DNA from: Deinococcus aquaedulcis
GTDB lineage: Bacteria > Deinococcota > Deinococci > Deinococcales > Deinococcaceae
Assembly: GCF_019693445.1 (NCBI RefSeq)
Contig: NZ_JAHRBL010000001.1
Span: forward strand, 310,001 to 374,000
Direction: 5' to 3'
DNA: 64,000 nucleotides
Positions 1 through 10,755 of this stretch are shown here, piece by piece. A program made the position numbers and the translations under genes. Below the pieces are notes generated by a model. The model saw nothing but the letters and a program-made list of their open reading frames with translations, searched no databases and was not told the origin of the DNA. Each line of letters opens with the position of its first letter. Within the stretch, counting starts at the first letter, position 1.

Positions 1-1
1 C

Positions 2-118
2 CAGGCCCAGCTGACCACCTTTACCCTGAAGGGCGCGGCGCACCTGGACATCGTGTCGGCGCGTGGGGATCAGGTGGCGCGCTGGATTGGCGCCTGGATG
101 AGGCCGCTGGTGAAATAG
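2..118 (+). CDS. C-terminal end of a probable alpha/beta hydrolase (partial)
   Basis: Only the last 38 codons are inside the window; the gene begins before it. The frame ends at a TAG at 116-118. The fragment contains G-A-A-H-L-D followed by an amphipathic helix (ARWIGAWM), which is how the catalytic histidine and last helix look at the end of many alpha/beta hydrolases. That assignment is an inference from a short piece. Substrate and neighbours upstream are unknown. Confidence 0.5.
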   Translation, partial: QAQLTTFTLKGAAHLDIVSARGDQVARWIGAWMRPLVK

Positions 119-203
119 GGGGGAGGCGGAAGGGGGAAGGCCGTCGATTCATCCGAGCAGATCAACCCGGTCTTGCTGGTCCCGTGTCTTGTACGCGCCT
201 CCC

Positions 204-824
204 CTAGGCTCCGGGATGGCTCATGACAGGCTGCCCCGGGTGCCGCTGGCTGGCCCGCTGACCATCCCGCTCTCCCAGGTGGCCAGCCTGGGCCAGCCAC
301 CGTTCCCGCTGCTCTGGCGTGCTGCGGCGCACTGGCCCCAGGCGCGTGGCCTGCACAGGCCGGAAGCCGCTAAAGGCCAGGGTGCGGTCCTTGACGCTGC
401 GCACGGCGCTGTCGCCCGTCAGGTGCAGGTACCACGTGGGCGAGTCGCTGGTGACTATCACACGCGCGCTCCGGCCGCGCAGGAGTTGGGTGGGGAATGG
501 GCGATTCTGGTACTGAAAGGCAAACCCTGGCAGGAAGGTGCGGTCCACAAACCCTTTGAGCAGGGCGGGCGGCGCCCCCCACCACACGGGGTACACGACG
601 CACAGGTGCGTGCATCCACGTAACAGGGCCTGCATCCGTTCCAGATCGGCTTCTGGTGGCTGCGCGGCCCCGTACCCCCGGTGCAGAACGGGGTCAAAGT
701 GCAGTTCGGCCAGGTGAATGAGGGTGACCGGCCCAGCGGCGCGGGCCCCCTGGGCGTAGCGTTCAGCCAGCGCGCGGCAGAAGCTGTCGGGGTTCGGGTG
801 GGCGTTGATAACCAGCGTGGACAT
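204..824 (-). CDS. NAD(P)H:quinone oxidoreductase-like flavoprotein
   Basis: 206 residues with a flavodoxin-like fold typical of the NQO1/MdaB/YwrO group, which reduces quinones or related electrophiles using FMN or FAD and NAD(P)H in the cytoplasm. The first strand and loop (LVINAHPNPDSF) form the phosphate-binding part. The central VVYPVWWGAPPALLKGFVDR, roughly residues 76-95, is the signature of this family. A GGAGG lies just before the ATG at 824. It is divergent from the TetR gene at 902, and a 15-bp palindrome sits in its promoter region, so it is probably the regulator's main target. That suggests induction by quinones or other small electrophiles (inference). Confidence 0.85.
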   Translation of the reverse strand: MSTLVINAHPNPDSFCRALAERYAQGARAAGPVTLIHLAELHFDPVLHRGYGAAQPPEADLERMQALLRGCTHLCVVYPVWWGAPPALLKGFVDRTFLPGFAFQYQNRPFPTQLLRGRSARVIVTSDSPTWYLHLTGDSAVRSVKDRTLAFSGFRPVQATRLGPVRRSTPEQRERWLAQAGHLGERDGQRASQRHPGQPVMSHPGA

Positions 825-860
825 GCGGCCTCCAGGCTGCAGCGGCAGCCCCTGAGAGAT

Positions 861-875
861 CTTGACAGTGTCAAG
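861..875. promoter_or_regulatory. Palindromic operator O1 (probable TetR site)
   Basis: CTTGACA-G-TGTCAAG is a perfect 15-bp palindrome with one central base. It lies between the divergent oxidoreductase and TetR genes and contains a TTGACA hexamer on both strands, so bound repressor would cover a -35 box in either direction. Confidence 0.6.
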
Positions 876-901
876 TTGACTTGTTTCCAGGTTGCGCCAT
901 C

Positions 902-1519
902 ATGTTGACAATGTCAAGTTCGCGCGGGTCTGCCCGCCCCTACCACCATGGCCTGCTGCGTCACGAGCTTCTGACGGCGGCCCGTACCCTGCTGGCCGGG
1001 CGCCCGGCCGCCGAATTGAGCCTGCGTGAGGTGGCCCGGCAGGCTGGGGTCAGCCACGCGGCGCCGTACCACCATTTCAGTGATCGGCACGCCCTGCTTC
1101 TGGCGCTGGGCGAGGTCTGTATGACGGAATTCGTGGCCGCGCAGGAGCAGGCCGCCGCCGCTCCGCCCACGCCATTGGCCCGGCTGGTGGCCCTGGGCGA
1201 GGCTTATGTGGGTTACGCTGCCCAGCATCCCCACGCCTTTACGCTGATCTTTGATCCGCAAGTGTGTCCACCGGGCTCCGTGTCGCCCCTGGCCCCCCTG
1301 ATCGAGCGCAATCAGACGCTGCTGGCGCGCCTTCTTGCCGAGGCGCAGGCGAGCGGCGACCTGCAGACGGCCCAGCCTGAGGTGGTGGCCCAGGGACTCT
1401 GGGCCACGGTGCATGGCCTGGCACATCTGGTCATGAGCGGGCACCTGCCGCCCCACGCCACCGCCCAGATTCTCTGGGGCCTGCTCAGTGTGGAGTTCCG
1501 CGCAGCCACGCCACGGTAA
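902..1519 (+). CDS. TetR/AcrR family regulator
   Basis: About 205 residues. The N-terminal helix-turn-helix (LREVARQAGVSHAAPYHHF) is the standard TetR DNA-binding domain with its YxHF recognition end. The C-terminal ligand-binding part contains GLWATVHGLAHL, the W-x-x-x-H-G motif of the WHG-type TetR C-terminal domain. Candidate starts are TTG 881, ATG 902 and ATG 911. I chose 902 because an AGG at 889-891 precedes it at about 10 nt; 911 is possible, and this decides only three residues. A second palindrome overlaps the start codons, which predicts tight autorepression. The divergent quinone-reductase-like gene is the likely target. Confidence 0.85.
   Translation: MLTMSSSRGSARPYHHGLLRHELLTAARTLLAGRPAAELSLREVARQAGVSHAAPYHHFSDRHALLLALGEVCMTEFVAAQEQAAAAPPTPLARLVALGEAYVGYAAQHPHAFTLIFDPQVCPPGSVSPLAPLIERNQTLLARLLAEAQASGDLQTAQPEVVAQGLWATVHGLAHLVMSGHLPPHATAQILWGLLSVEFRAATPR
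905..917. promoter_or_regulatory. Palindromic operator O2 overlapping the tetR start
   Basis: TTGACA-A-TGTCAA repeats the core of the operator at 861-875 with a different central base. It lies on top of the ATG 902/911 start region, so a repressor bound here would block transcription or initiation of its own gene. Confidence 0.55.
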
Positions 1520-1536
1520 AGCTAGTGTTGGCCGCC

Positions 1537-1869
1537 CTATCCCCAGAAGTGAAGGGCCGCCAGGACGCTGCCCAGCAGCGGGACCGCCGCCAGCGCCACG
1601 CGCTCGCGCCACAGGGCGACCAGAGCGAGCCCTGCACTCAGGCCCACCAGAGCCGGCAGAAGGGTGGGTGCGCTGCCTAATCCTCCGGGAAAGCCGCCGT
1701 CCGGCTCGAACCAGTACAGACGGGTCCACCACACCCCGTGAGGGCCGCCCAGCAGCAGGGCCGGATAGGCCAGCGCCGTCAGACTGGCCGCGCCCGCACT
1801 GGCCCCCAGCCACCATCGGCGGCGCCACAGCGCCCACAGGCCCAGCAGCGGACAGACGACAAGCAGCAC
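1537..1869 (-). CDS. Small hydrophobic membrane protein, function unknown
   Basis: 110 residues from a GTG start, with an in-frame stop a few codons upstream. The sequence is strongly hydrophobic with about three predicted membrane segments (LLVVCPLLGLWALW; the LGASAGAASLTALAYPALLL stretch; a C-terminal pair around PALVGLSAGLALVAL). A tryptophan- and glycine-rich loop containing WFEPDGG lies between them. No family is recognised. It is convergent with the TetR gene. It could be a truncated larger transporter, because the start is not supported by a clear ribosome site. Confidence 0.45.
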   Translation of the reverse strand: MLLVVCPLLGLWALWRRRWWLGASAGAASLTALAYPALLLGGPHGVWWTRLYWFEPDGGFPGGLGSAPTLLPALVGLSAGLALVALWRERVALAAVPLLGSVLAALHFWG

Positions 1870-1910
1870 AAGACCAGACTAGGGCGCCAACATGCCGATG
1901 AGCATAAAGA

Positions 1911-1931
1911 GCCCCCGCGCGTGGCGGGGGC
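1911..1931 (-). terminator. Probable intrinsic terminator of the glyQS operon
   Basis: GCCCCCGC (1911-1918) pairs with GCGGGGGC (1924-1931) across a 5-nt loop. Read on the minus strand it is followed by TCTTTATG, a weak T-tract, and it lies just downstream of the second gene of the glyQS operon. Confidence 0.6.
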
Positions 1932-2002
1932 AAAGGTGAGGACGGTGCTGGGTCGGTGAGGGGGTTGAAAAGGTCGGCTGGAACTGGGCGGCAGGCCCGG
2001 CC

Positions 2003-2397
2003 CTACGCCTCGTCGCTGTCCAGTTCGGTGTTCAGTTCGCGGTCAATGAACTTCAGGTAGCCCTGACGGCCGCTCTCACGGGTCCAGCGCTTCACACTGG
2101 TGCGCAGGCGGTTCACGCACTGCCGCAGGTCCTCGGCGCTGGGCCGCTGGTCCTCGCCCAGGTGGTTCAGCATCAGGGTTAGGCTGCGCAGGGCCGCGTC
2201 GTGGACCTCGGCACGTAGGCCGTCCAGGGCCCCTGGCTTGAACGGAAAGTTCGTGGCCTCGGCCCGGTAGCGGCGCGCCAGTTCCTCGTAGGCGGCGTCC
2301 ACCTGGGCGTCGGTCAGCTCGGGGTGCTCGCCATACACACCCAGCACCGCCAGTTCCAGGGTGTTCAGCACCGGCAGAAAGCGGTCTTGGGGCAGGG

Positions 2398-2401
<4 letters not shown>
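2003..2401 (-). CDS. Conserved hypothetical protein downstream of glyQS
   Basis: 132 residues, charged and helical, soluble, with no signal peptide. No domain is recognised. Its GTG start shares a GTGA overlap with the stop of glyQS, so the two are translationally coupled and co-transcribed. Its product is probably made in proportion to glycyl-tRNA synthetase and would be controlled by the same T-box. The sequence has typical host codon use. A role connected to translation is only a guess from position. Confidence 0.75.
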
Positions 2402-3912
<1,511 letters not shown>

Positions 3913-3927
3913 ATGGGTCTCCTTCGG

Positions 3928-4004
3928 AGGGTCGAAGGGTCAAAGGGTCTAAGGGTCTAAGGAACAGCAGAACGGGTGTTCTTAGACTCTTTGACCCTCG
4001 ACCC
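3928..4004. repeat. Imperfect inverted repeat in the glyQS leader
   Basis: A GGGTCNAAGGG-type series at 3928-3955 is mirrored at 3981-4004 (CTTAGACTCTTTGACCCTCGACCC), giving an imperfect stem of roughly 25 bp around a loop of about 25 nt. It lies between the T-box terminator and the glyQS ribosome site. It would be a second structure in the leader mRNA; its role is unknown and it may be a degenerate intergenic repeat. Confidence 0.5.
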
Positions 4005-4021
4005 TTAGACCTCCACAACGA

Positions 4022-4240
4022 AACGTCCCCAGACGGACATTTCGCCGTCTGGGGACGCATGACATCACGCGCGGTTCCACCCCAGTTCCAGTCACCGCCC
4101 TCTGCGGCCAGACTGGCACTTTTGTCGCCTGCTCTGCTCCCCGCTGCCCTTCACGGCCCGCCACCCGCCTGACTCTCACCGCCACAGGCTCGCTCTAGGG
4201 TACGTGCGCCGCTACTCCTGCGGATCAACGCCCTCCAAGT
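4022..4240 (-). promoter_or_regulatory. T-box riboswitch leader (tRNA-Gly sensing)
   Basis: On the minus strand the conserved T-box core GGGTGGAACCGCG is present (complement of 4070-4083). It is followed by a 13-bp perfect terminator stem (4024-4036 with 4045-4057) and TTTCGTTG. Further upstream are a GAGTAG element and the stem I segment AGCGAGCC...GGTGAGAG. The nearby GGC triplet fits a glycine specifier. Uncharged tRNA-Gly should stabilise the antiterminator and let transcription reach glyQS. The outer boundary toward 4240 is approximate. Confidence 0.85.
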
Positions 4241-4280
4241 CTGCGGCACCAGGGGCGGGGGGGTCAAGCTAGGCTGGCGT

Positions 4281-5051
4281 ATGCGCCGCCTGCTTCTGCC
4301 CTTGCTGCTCCTGGGCTCCGCCACCGCCCTCACCCGCGCCGAGGTGGAGCGCTGGCCGGTGTTGTACCGCCAGGGCGACGTGAAACAGACCTTCACAGCG
4401 CCGGAAAAGGCCACCCTGTCAGCACTGATCGGGGGCTTGAACCGCAAACCCGAGGTACAGGCGCTGAAGAAGAAATACGAGTATTTCGGGGGCCTGAGTC
4501 TGACCGGCGTGCAGTTCAGTCTGGTGGCGCCGTTTCGGTCCGCTCGGCCCGAGCGCCTGACCGTCTTTGATGTGTACAGGAGTGAGCCGCCTATTGCGCT
4601 GGTGGTGCTGAGTGGAGGTACGTCTTCGGCGTGGATCGTTGAGCCAACAGGCAATATGAACCTCTGTGGCTGGAAACAGGGCTACACGCTGCGCGACCTG
4701 GATATGAACGGCCAGCGGGAGTTTGCACTGGTGGTCGGCTGTGGTGATGGGCCGTGGGGTGGATATGCGCTTGACCTTTTCGCGTGGCACAACGGCGAAC
4801 TGCGCATGTGGGGCGGATTCCCGGTCTACCGCACCGAGCCGGAAAGCGACGGCATGAGCGGCGTTCAGCTGGAAACTCAGCGCACTGTCCATGTGCAAAA
4901 AGGCCGGGTGCCCCAGTTTGCCGCAGTCACGACCGAGCAGCGCACCCGTTGGACCGAAACGGGCCCGCCCCAGCGGCTGTCCACCCGCACCTTCACAGAG
5001 CCTGTACGCCTGGACGACGAAACCGGCTACCTTGTGCGCCGCCTCTGGTAA
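4281..5051 (+). CDS. Secreted hypothetical protein
   Basis: 256 residues. The N-terminus (MRRLLLPLLLLGSATALTRA) is a clear Sec signal peptide with likely cleavage after the TALTRA region, so the protein is exported. The mature part holds several WxxG-type beta strands (VVGCGDGPWGGYALD, GYTLRDLDMNGQREF) that look like a beta-rich fold. No family is recognised. A TAGGCT -10 box at 4270-4275 ends 5 nt before the ATG, pointing to a leaderless transcript. It is divergent from glyQS. Confidence 0.8.
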   Translation: MRRLLLPLLLLGSATALTRAEVERWPVLYRQGDVKQTFTAPEKATLSALIGGLNRKPEVQALKKKYEYFGGLSLTGVQFSLVAPFRSARPERLTVFDVYRSEPPIALVVLSGGTSSAWIVEPTGNMNLCGWKQGYTLRDLDMNGQREFALVVGCGDGPWGGYALDLFAWHNGELRMWGGFPVYRTEPESDGMSGVQLETQRTVHVQKGRVPQFAAVTTEQRTRWTETGPPQRLSTRTFTEPVRLDDETGYLVRRLW

Positions 5052-5090
5052 GTCGCCCCAACTTTCCCCCGCTCCCGTATTCTGTACGTT

Positions 5091-7256
5091 ATGCCTGTTG
5101 CGGAATCACGTCCGGAAACCCACCCGGATTTTGAACTGGAAAGTCAGCACCTCTCGTCCACCGTGGCCGCCATGCTGCGGCAGATCGAATTCTGGGAAGA
5201 CCGTGACCGCCAGATGGGCGCCGACCTGGAAACCAGCATCATCCTGGGCGACCAGGCCGAAGAATTTGCCGCCATGCTCTCGCCGCATGTGCACCAGCCG
5301 TACTTCGGCAGCCTGAAGGTGCGCGTGGCGGGGCGCGAGCAAACCCTGTACATCGGCAAGCACGGCTTTCGGGACGTGAAAGGGCCCTATTCGGTGGTCA
5401 GCTGGGACAGCGAGGTGGGCAGCCTGTTCTATTCGCAGGCGCTGGGCTGGACCCCGCGCAAGGGCAGTGCTGGCGTGATCAAGCGCCGCCGCCAGTTGGA
5501 CATTCACGCCAAGACGCTGCTGCGCGTGACCGACCTGTATGACGATGAACAGGGCGGCGACACGGGTGGGCGCGAGGAAGTGCTGCTGCGCCGCCTGCAG
5601 GAAGGCAGCACGGCCGGCATGCGCGACGTGGTCGAAACCCTGCAGCCCGAGCAGAACGAGGCCATGCGCGCCCCGGCCGGCGTGCCAGTGATTATCCAGG
5701 GCGCGGCGGGCTCGGGGAAAACCACTATTGGCTTTCACCGCCTGGCCTGGATGACCAGCGCCGAACGTGGCCCCCACCGCGCCCGCCCCGAAGCCTGCAT
5801 GGTGCTGATGCCCAACCGCGTGCTGGCCACCTACGCCGCGCGGATTCTGCCGGAACTGGGCATTGAGCGCGTGGTGGTGACCACCCCCGAAGCCTGGGCC
5901 ACCGGCCTGCTGGGTCTGGAAAAGTTAGAGGTGACCGACCGGACGCTGAGCCTGCTGCTGACCGACCGCGACAACACCCGCCGGGCCCTGGCGTGGAGAC
6001 GGGCCAAGCTGCTGGGCGACGCCCGCATGCTGGACGTGGTGCGCACCCACCTCTGGAACAGGTTTAACGCGGCGCTGCACGGTCAGAGCCTGCGGGAATC
6101 CATTGAGCTGCGGGGCCGAGGGCCCCAGGTCTTCGCCCTGGACGAAGCGCAACTGGCCAGCATGCTGCGCGACGTGTTTGCTGCTGATCCCCTGGAGGGC
6201 TACCGCACTGGCATGCGCCGCACCATTGAGGCCGAGGCCCTGTCCCGCCTGCGCCCCGCCGAGGACGAGGAAGCCAGTGTGCTGCGCCAGCTCTCCACGC
6301 CGCTGACCACCCTGCTGGGGCGCGTTTTCGCTTCCACCACGCCCATCACCGAGGCCCGGCGCCTGCTGGGCAGCCCCGAAGCCCTGGGGGCAAGTGGCCT
6401 GCTCACTGAGCGCGAGATTGCCCTGCTGGGCACTGATCCCCTCAGCGGCATTCCCACCCCCCGCCGCGCCCACGCCGACGTGACCGAGTTGCCCCTGATG
6501 CTGGCGGTGCAGGCCTTTACCGGCGGGATTGGCCGCCTGGACGGGCGTACGCTGGAACCGTTTGACCATGTGGTGCTGGACGAGGCGCAGGATTACTCGC
6601 CGCTGCTGTACGCCTTGCTGGGCCGCGCCACCCGTCCCGGGCACATCACGGCGCTGGGCGACCTGAACCAGGGCATGCACGGCTACAAGGGCCCCAGTTC
6701 CTGGGAAGCGGTGCAGGCCCAGCTGCCCGGCGCGCAGGTGCGCACGCTGGGGCGCACCTACCGCTCCACGCGGCAGATCACGGAGCTGGGCGCGCGCATT
6801 GCCGCCACCTACAACCGCGCGGCGGCCGTGCAGGGCGTGGACCGCGACGGCGCCGAGGTGCAGCGCTATACGGCCCCGGCGGAGAGCCCCCACGGCGAAC
6901 TGCCCCTGATCGCCCAGGCGGTCAAAGACGCGCAGGCGGCCGGCCACACGAACATCGCCATTGTCACGCGCCGGAGCGTGGACGCCGACCGGTTGGCCGA
7001 GGCCCTGCGCGAGTTCGACACCGACGCCCAGCCGATCACCACGCAGGAGCACCGCTTCCGGGGCGGGCTGGTGATTCTGCCCGTGAACCTCGCCAAGGGG
7101 CTGGAATTCAGCGCGGCCATCGTGGCCAGCGCCAACGCCGAGACCTACGATGAAAGCACCGAGTACGAGCGGCGCCTGCTGTACGTGTCGGCCAGCCGCG
7201 CCCTGCACTGGCTGGCGCTGGTCAGCGTGGGCGACCTGCACCCACTGGTGGCCTGA
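5091..7256 (+). CDS. UvrD/HelD-like superfamily 1 helicase
   Basis: 721 residues. A non-motor N-terminal part of about 190 residues precedes Walker A (GAAGSGKTT, residues 204-212). Walker B/motif II is DEAQD near residue 497, and a C-terminal SF1 motif region (LPVNLAKGLEFSAAIV, RRLLYVSASRA) is present. This layout is that of HelD/helicase IV proteins. In Deinococcus the equivalent is DR1572; the Gram-positive relatives recycle stalled RNA polymerase. Which activity applies here cannot be told from sequence. TATTCT at 5078-5083 lies 7 nt before the ATG, so it is probably leaderless. Confidence 0.88.
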   Translation: MPVAESRPETHPDFELESQHLSSTVAAMLRQIEFWEDRDRQMGADLETSIILGDQAEEFAAMLSPHVHQPYFGSLKVRVAGREQTLYIGKHGFRDVKGPYSVVSWDSEVGSLFYSQALGWTPRKGSAGVIKRRRQLDIHAKTLLRVTDLYDDEQGGDTGGREEVLLRRLQEGSTAGMRDVVETLQPEQNEAMRAPAGVPVIIQGAAGSGKTTIGFHRLAWMTSAERGPHRARPEACMVLMPNRVLATYAARILPELGIERVVVTTPEAWATGLLGLEKLEVTDRTLSLLLTDRDNTRRALAWRRAKLLGDARMLDVVRTHLWNRFNAALHGQSLRESIELRGRGPQVFALDEAQLASMLRDVFAADPLEGYRTGMRRTIEAEALSRLRPAEDEEASVLRQLSTPLTTLLGRVFASTTPITEARRLLGSPEALGASGLLTEREIALLGTDPLSGIPTPRRAHADVTELPLMLAVQAFTGGIGRLDGRTLEPFDHVVLDEAQDYSPLLYALLGRATRPGHITALGDLNQGMHGYKGPSSWEAVQAQLPGAQVRTLGRTYRSTRQITELGARIAATYNRAAAVQGVDRDGAEVQRYTAPAESPHGELPLIAQAVKDAQAAGHTNIAIVTRRSVDADRLAEALREFDTDAQPITTQEHRFRGGLVILPVNLAKGLEFSAAIVASANAETYDESTEYERRLLYVSASRALHWLALVSVGDLHPLVA

Positions 7257-7265
7257 GGCTGTGCC

Positions 7266-7664
7266 ATGAACCCTAAGAGGGTGCTCCTGAGGGCAGGCTT
7301 CTTCAGGGAGTTAGAGCATGACATCCCCACTTCCACTGACCCTTCCATCGAGGAGGTTGGTGGCGAAGCGATCAGGCGTCACCGGGCCAGGGTCGTGGCC
7401 TACTTGGAGCAGGGAACAGTCTTGGCCGTGGCCGCCGGCCCTACTTCCGATTATTTTCAGCGGCCTGGGCGCCACATCATTGGCAGTTTGTGCCTGCAGA
7501 CTGATGGGGTCTGGCTGTGGCCGTCAGATCTCTCGTACTACGTTCAGTACTATGGCGTTGCCGTGCCAGACGCATTTCTAGCCCATATGGAGGCCGGCGA
7601 CTGGCGGCCATCGGCGCTGACCCGCGAAGAGCTCCGTCAGCTCGCTCTCCGGCCGAGGGGCTGA
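7266..7664 (+). CDS. Hypothetical protein
   Basis: 132 residues, soluble, no signal peptide. It contains a compact segment (HIIGSLCLQTDGVWLWPSDLSYYVQYYGVAVP) that resembles small immunity-type or house-keeping orphan proteins, but no family is recognised. It starts 9 nt after the helicase stop and is probably co-transcribed with it. Codon use is slightly less biased than that of its neighbours. Confidence 0.65.
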   Translation: MNPKRVLLRAGFFRELEHDIPTSTDPSIEEVGGEAIRRHRARVVAYLEQGTVLAVAAGPTSDYFQRPGRHIIGSLCLQTDGVWLWPSDLSYYVQYYGVAVPDAFLAHMEAGDWRPSALTREELRQLALRPRG

Positions 7665-7728
7665 ATCGTTTGGGGTTTCCTCTACACCCCACTCACCACC
7701 CCCCATTCCCCGCACGCCACAGTGCCGC

Positions 7729-7941
7729 ATGGACGACCACAAAGCCCAAGGCGGCCTGCCCGCCGACGCCGGCAACGGCATGAGCGAGCGCAGCGGCGAC
7801 ACCCGCGACAGCCAGACAGGGTTGACCGAGACCTCAGTGGGCGGCAGCCACGTGACTGATATGCAGGACGAGACGGACACCCATACCCCAGACACCGGCA
7901 CCACCTTCGGCACGGGGCCCAACGACGACACGCGGCAATAA
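7729..7941 (+). CDS. Small hydrophilic, probably disordered protein
   Basis: 70 residues, rich in D, E, T, G and S, with no hydrophobic core (for example SQTGLTETSVGGSHVTD). It reads like an intrinsically disordered or stress-related protein. No family is recognised. The preceding C-rich intergenic stretch (TACACCCCACTCACC) occurs in similar form at other gene boundaries in this window. Reality as a gene is likely but not certain. Confidence 0.5.
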   Translation: MDDHKAQGGLPADAGNGMSERSGDTRDSQTGLTETSVGGSHVTDMQDETDTHTPDTGTTFGTGPNDDTRQ

Positions 7942-8007
7942 CGGCCGCCTCTTTCCCAGCCCCCGGCACCTTTGGCGCGGGGGCTTTTCGCGTACACTGA
8001 CGGGCTG

Positions 8008-9033
<1,026 letters not shown>

Positions 9034-9111
9034 GCCGGTGATTGGGCTGGGCAAGCGGAGAGGTAAAGGTCTGGAAGGCTCGCCCCCATTGCCTTCCCTC
9101 CAAACAAGCAA

Positions 9112-9140
9112 AAGCGGCGGAGTTGATCGCTCCGCCGCTT
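9112..9140 (+). terminator. Bidirectional hairpin terminator after dusA
   Basis: AAGCGGCGGAG (9112-9122) pairs perfectly with CTCCGCCGCTT (9130-9140) across 7 nt. It lies between the convergent dusA and M42 peptidase genes and has A/T-rich flanks, so it can serve both. Confidence 0.75.
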
Positions 9141-9186
9141 CTGCCCGCTTTTCCCACTCCCTACACCCCACTCCCCACTTCCCCCT

Positions 9187-10242
9187 TCACCCCCTGCGCG
9201 TGAAGTCCACCTCGCCGGGCAGCCGTTCAATCCAGGCCACCAGCAGGTCAATGCACGCTTTCACGTCGCGCTCGTCCACCATTTCGCTGGGCGAGTGCAT
9301 GTAGCGGTTGGGAATGCTCACCACGGCGGTGGGCACCCCGGCGCGCACCAGGGTCAGGGCGTCGGCGTCGGTGCCGGAGTAGCGGCCCGAGGCGCTGAGG
9401 GAAAAGGGAATGTCGGCTTCGCGGGCGGCGTCGGTCATCTGGCGCAGGATCACCGGGCTCACCATAGGCCCGGCCGTGAGGTTCGCGCCGGAGCCAAAGG
9501 GCGCCACGCCGTACTTTTTCTCGCTCACGCCGGGCTGCTTCGTTTCGTGGGTCACGTCCACGGCCACGCCCGCCACCGGGTTCAGGGCGTAGCCGCTGAC
9601 CTGCGCGCCAAACACGCCAATCTCTTCCTGGCTGGTGCCCACCGCCACCACGCGGTAGGGCAGCGCCTTGTCTTTCAGCGCGCGCAGGGCTTCAAGCACA
9701 ATAAACGCCCCCACGCGGTTGTCCAGCGCGCGGCCCACCACCTTGTTGCCCACCATCAGCGGCCCCTGCTCAATGACGGCGTAGGTGCCCACCGGCACCT
9801 GGGCCTGCACCTCTTCCTTGCTCAGGCCCACGTCAATCCACAGGTCCTCAATCTTGCTGGCCTTGGTGCGCTCCTCAGCCTCCATCACGTGAATGGCTTT
9901 CTTGCCCACCACACCGATCAGGTCGCCGCCCGGCGCCAGCACGCGCAGGCGCTGGCCCACCAGCACCTGTGGGTCCCAGCCGCCCACCGGCAGCACGCTC
10001 AGAAAGCCTTCCTCGCCCACGTGCGAGACGATCAGGCCAATCTCGTCCAGGTGGCCCATCAGGGCGATGGTGGGGCCGTCCTCGGGGCCCAGTTCGGCGT
10101 AGGCGTTGCCGTAATGGTCCTCACGGGTGCGGGCAAAGGCGGCGGCTTCTTGCAGCCACACGTCGGCGGCGCGGCGCTCCAGGCCGCTGGGGGCGGCCAC
10201 GTCCAGCAGGCGGAACAGAAATTCCCGGTTGATGATGGTCAC
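9187..10242 (-). CDS. M42 family metallopeptidase (aminopeptidase)
   Basis: 351 residues. Dinuclear-metal tetrahedral aminopeptidase of the PepA/FrvX/YsdC group, which trims peptides in the cytosol. Visible metal and catalytic residues: H64 in LMGHLDEIG, D in RALDNRVGA, the EE pair in GTSQEEIGVFGA, D in AVDVTHET, and the final H in NRYMHSPSEM. GTG 10242 is chosen because homologous sequence begins at that point (TIINREFLFRLLDVAAPSGLE); an upstream open stretch reaches 10374 but overlaps apaG and is not family sequence. Divergent from apaG. Confidence 0.9.
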   Translation of the reverse strand: MTIINREFLFRLLDVAAPSGLERRAADVWLQEAAAFARTREDHYGNAYAELGPEDGPTIALMGHLDEIGLIVSHVGEEGFLSVLPVGGWDPQVLVGQRLRVLAPGGDLIGVVGKKAIHVMEAEERTKASKIEDLWIDVGLSKEEVQAQVPVGTYAVIEQGPLMVGNKVVGRALDNRVGAFIVLEALRALKDKALPYRVVAVGTSQEEIGVFGAQVSGYALNPVAGVAVDVTHETKQPGVSEKKYGVAPFGSGANLTAGPMVSPVILRQMTDAAREADIPFSLSASGRYSGTDADALTLVRAGVPTAVVSIPNRYMHSPSEMVDERDVKACIDLLVAWIERLPGEVDFTRRG

Positions 10243-10297
10243 GCCCGCGAGTCTACGCGCCTGGGCGGGGCCGCCTATACGCCAATATGCTGAGGCC

Positions 10298-10690
10298 ATG
10301 ACCCCCCCCCAGCCCCCGGAATTGCCCGAAATAGAGGTGCAGGTGGACCCCCAGCACCTGCCCAGCCACAGCACCCCGGAGCGGCAGGTGTTCGCCTACG
10401 TGGTGCGCATTGAAAACCGCAGCGACCAGACCTGGAAACTGCTTGCGCGCCACTGGGAGATTGTGGACGCCCGTGGCCGCACGGTGACCGTAGACGGCGA
10501 GGGCGTGGTGGGCGAGCAGCCCATCCTGCCGCCGGGGGGCGTGTTCGTCTACGACTCGTTCGTGACGCTGGACGCCGCCCCCGGGCGCATGGGCGGCCAC
10601 TACCTGATGCAGGGCGCGTGGGGCGAACAGGTGCGCGTGCCCATCGCGCCCTTTCGCCTCGCGGCGCCCGGCGAGACCCTGCTGAATTGA
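10298..10690 (+). CDS. apaG: ApaG domain protein
   Basis: 130 residues covering a single ApaG (DUF525) immunoglobulin-like beta domain. Characteristic pieces are YVVRIENRSDQTWKLLARHW, the D-G-x-G-V-V-G-x-Q-P-I-L-P-P-G loop, and the closing MGGHYLMQG. ApaG is linked to metal and Ap4A-related phenotypes in enterics, but its biochemical role is unsettled. TATGCT at 10286-10291 lies 6 nt before the ATG, indicating a leaderless start. Longer upstream open sequence overlaps the M42 gene and is not ApaG-like. Confidence 0.9.
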   Translation: MTPPQPPELPEIEVQVDPQHLPSHSTPERQVFAYVVRIENRSDQTWKLLARHWEIVDARGRTVTVDGEGVVGEQPILPPGGVFVYDSFVTLDAAPGRMGGHYLMQGAWGEQVRVPIAPFRLAAPGETLLN

Positions 10691-10755
10691 GAGGGCTGAA
10701 CTGAAACAAAAGCACAATTCCCGCTGCCGGGGCAGAACTCGGTATCATCGGGGCC

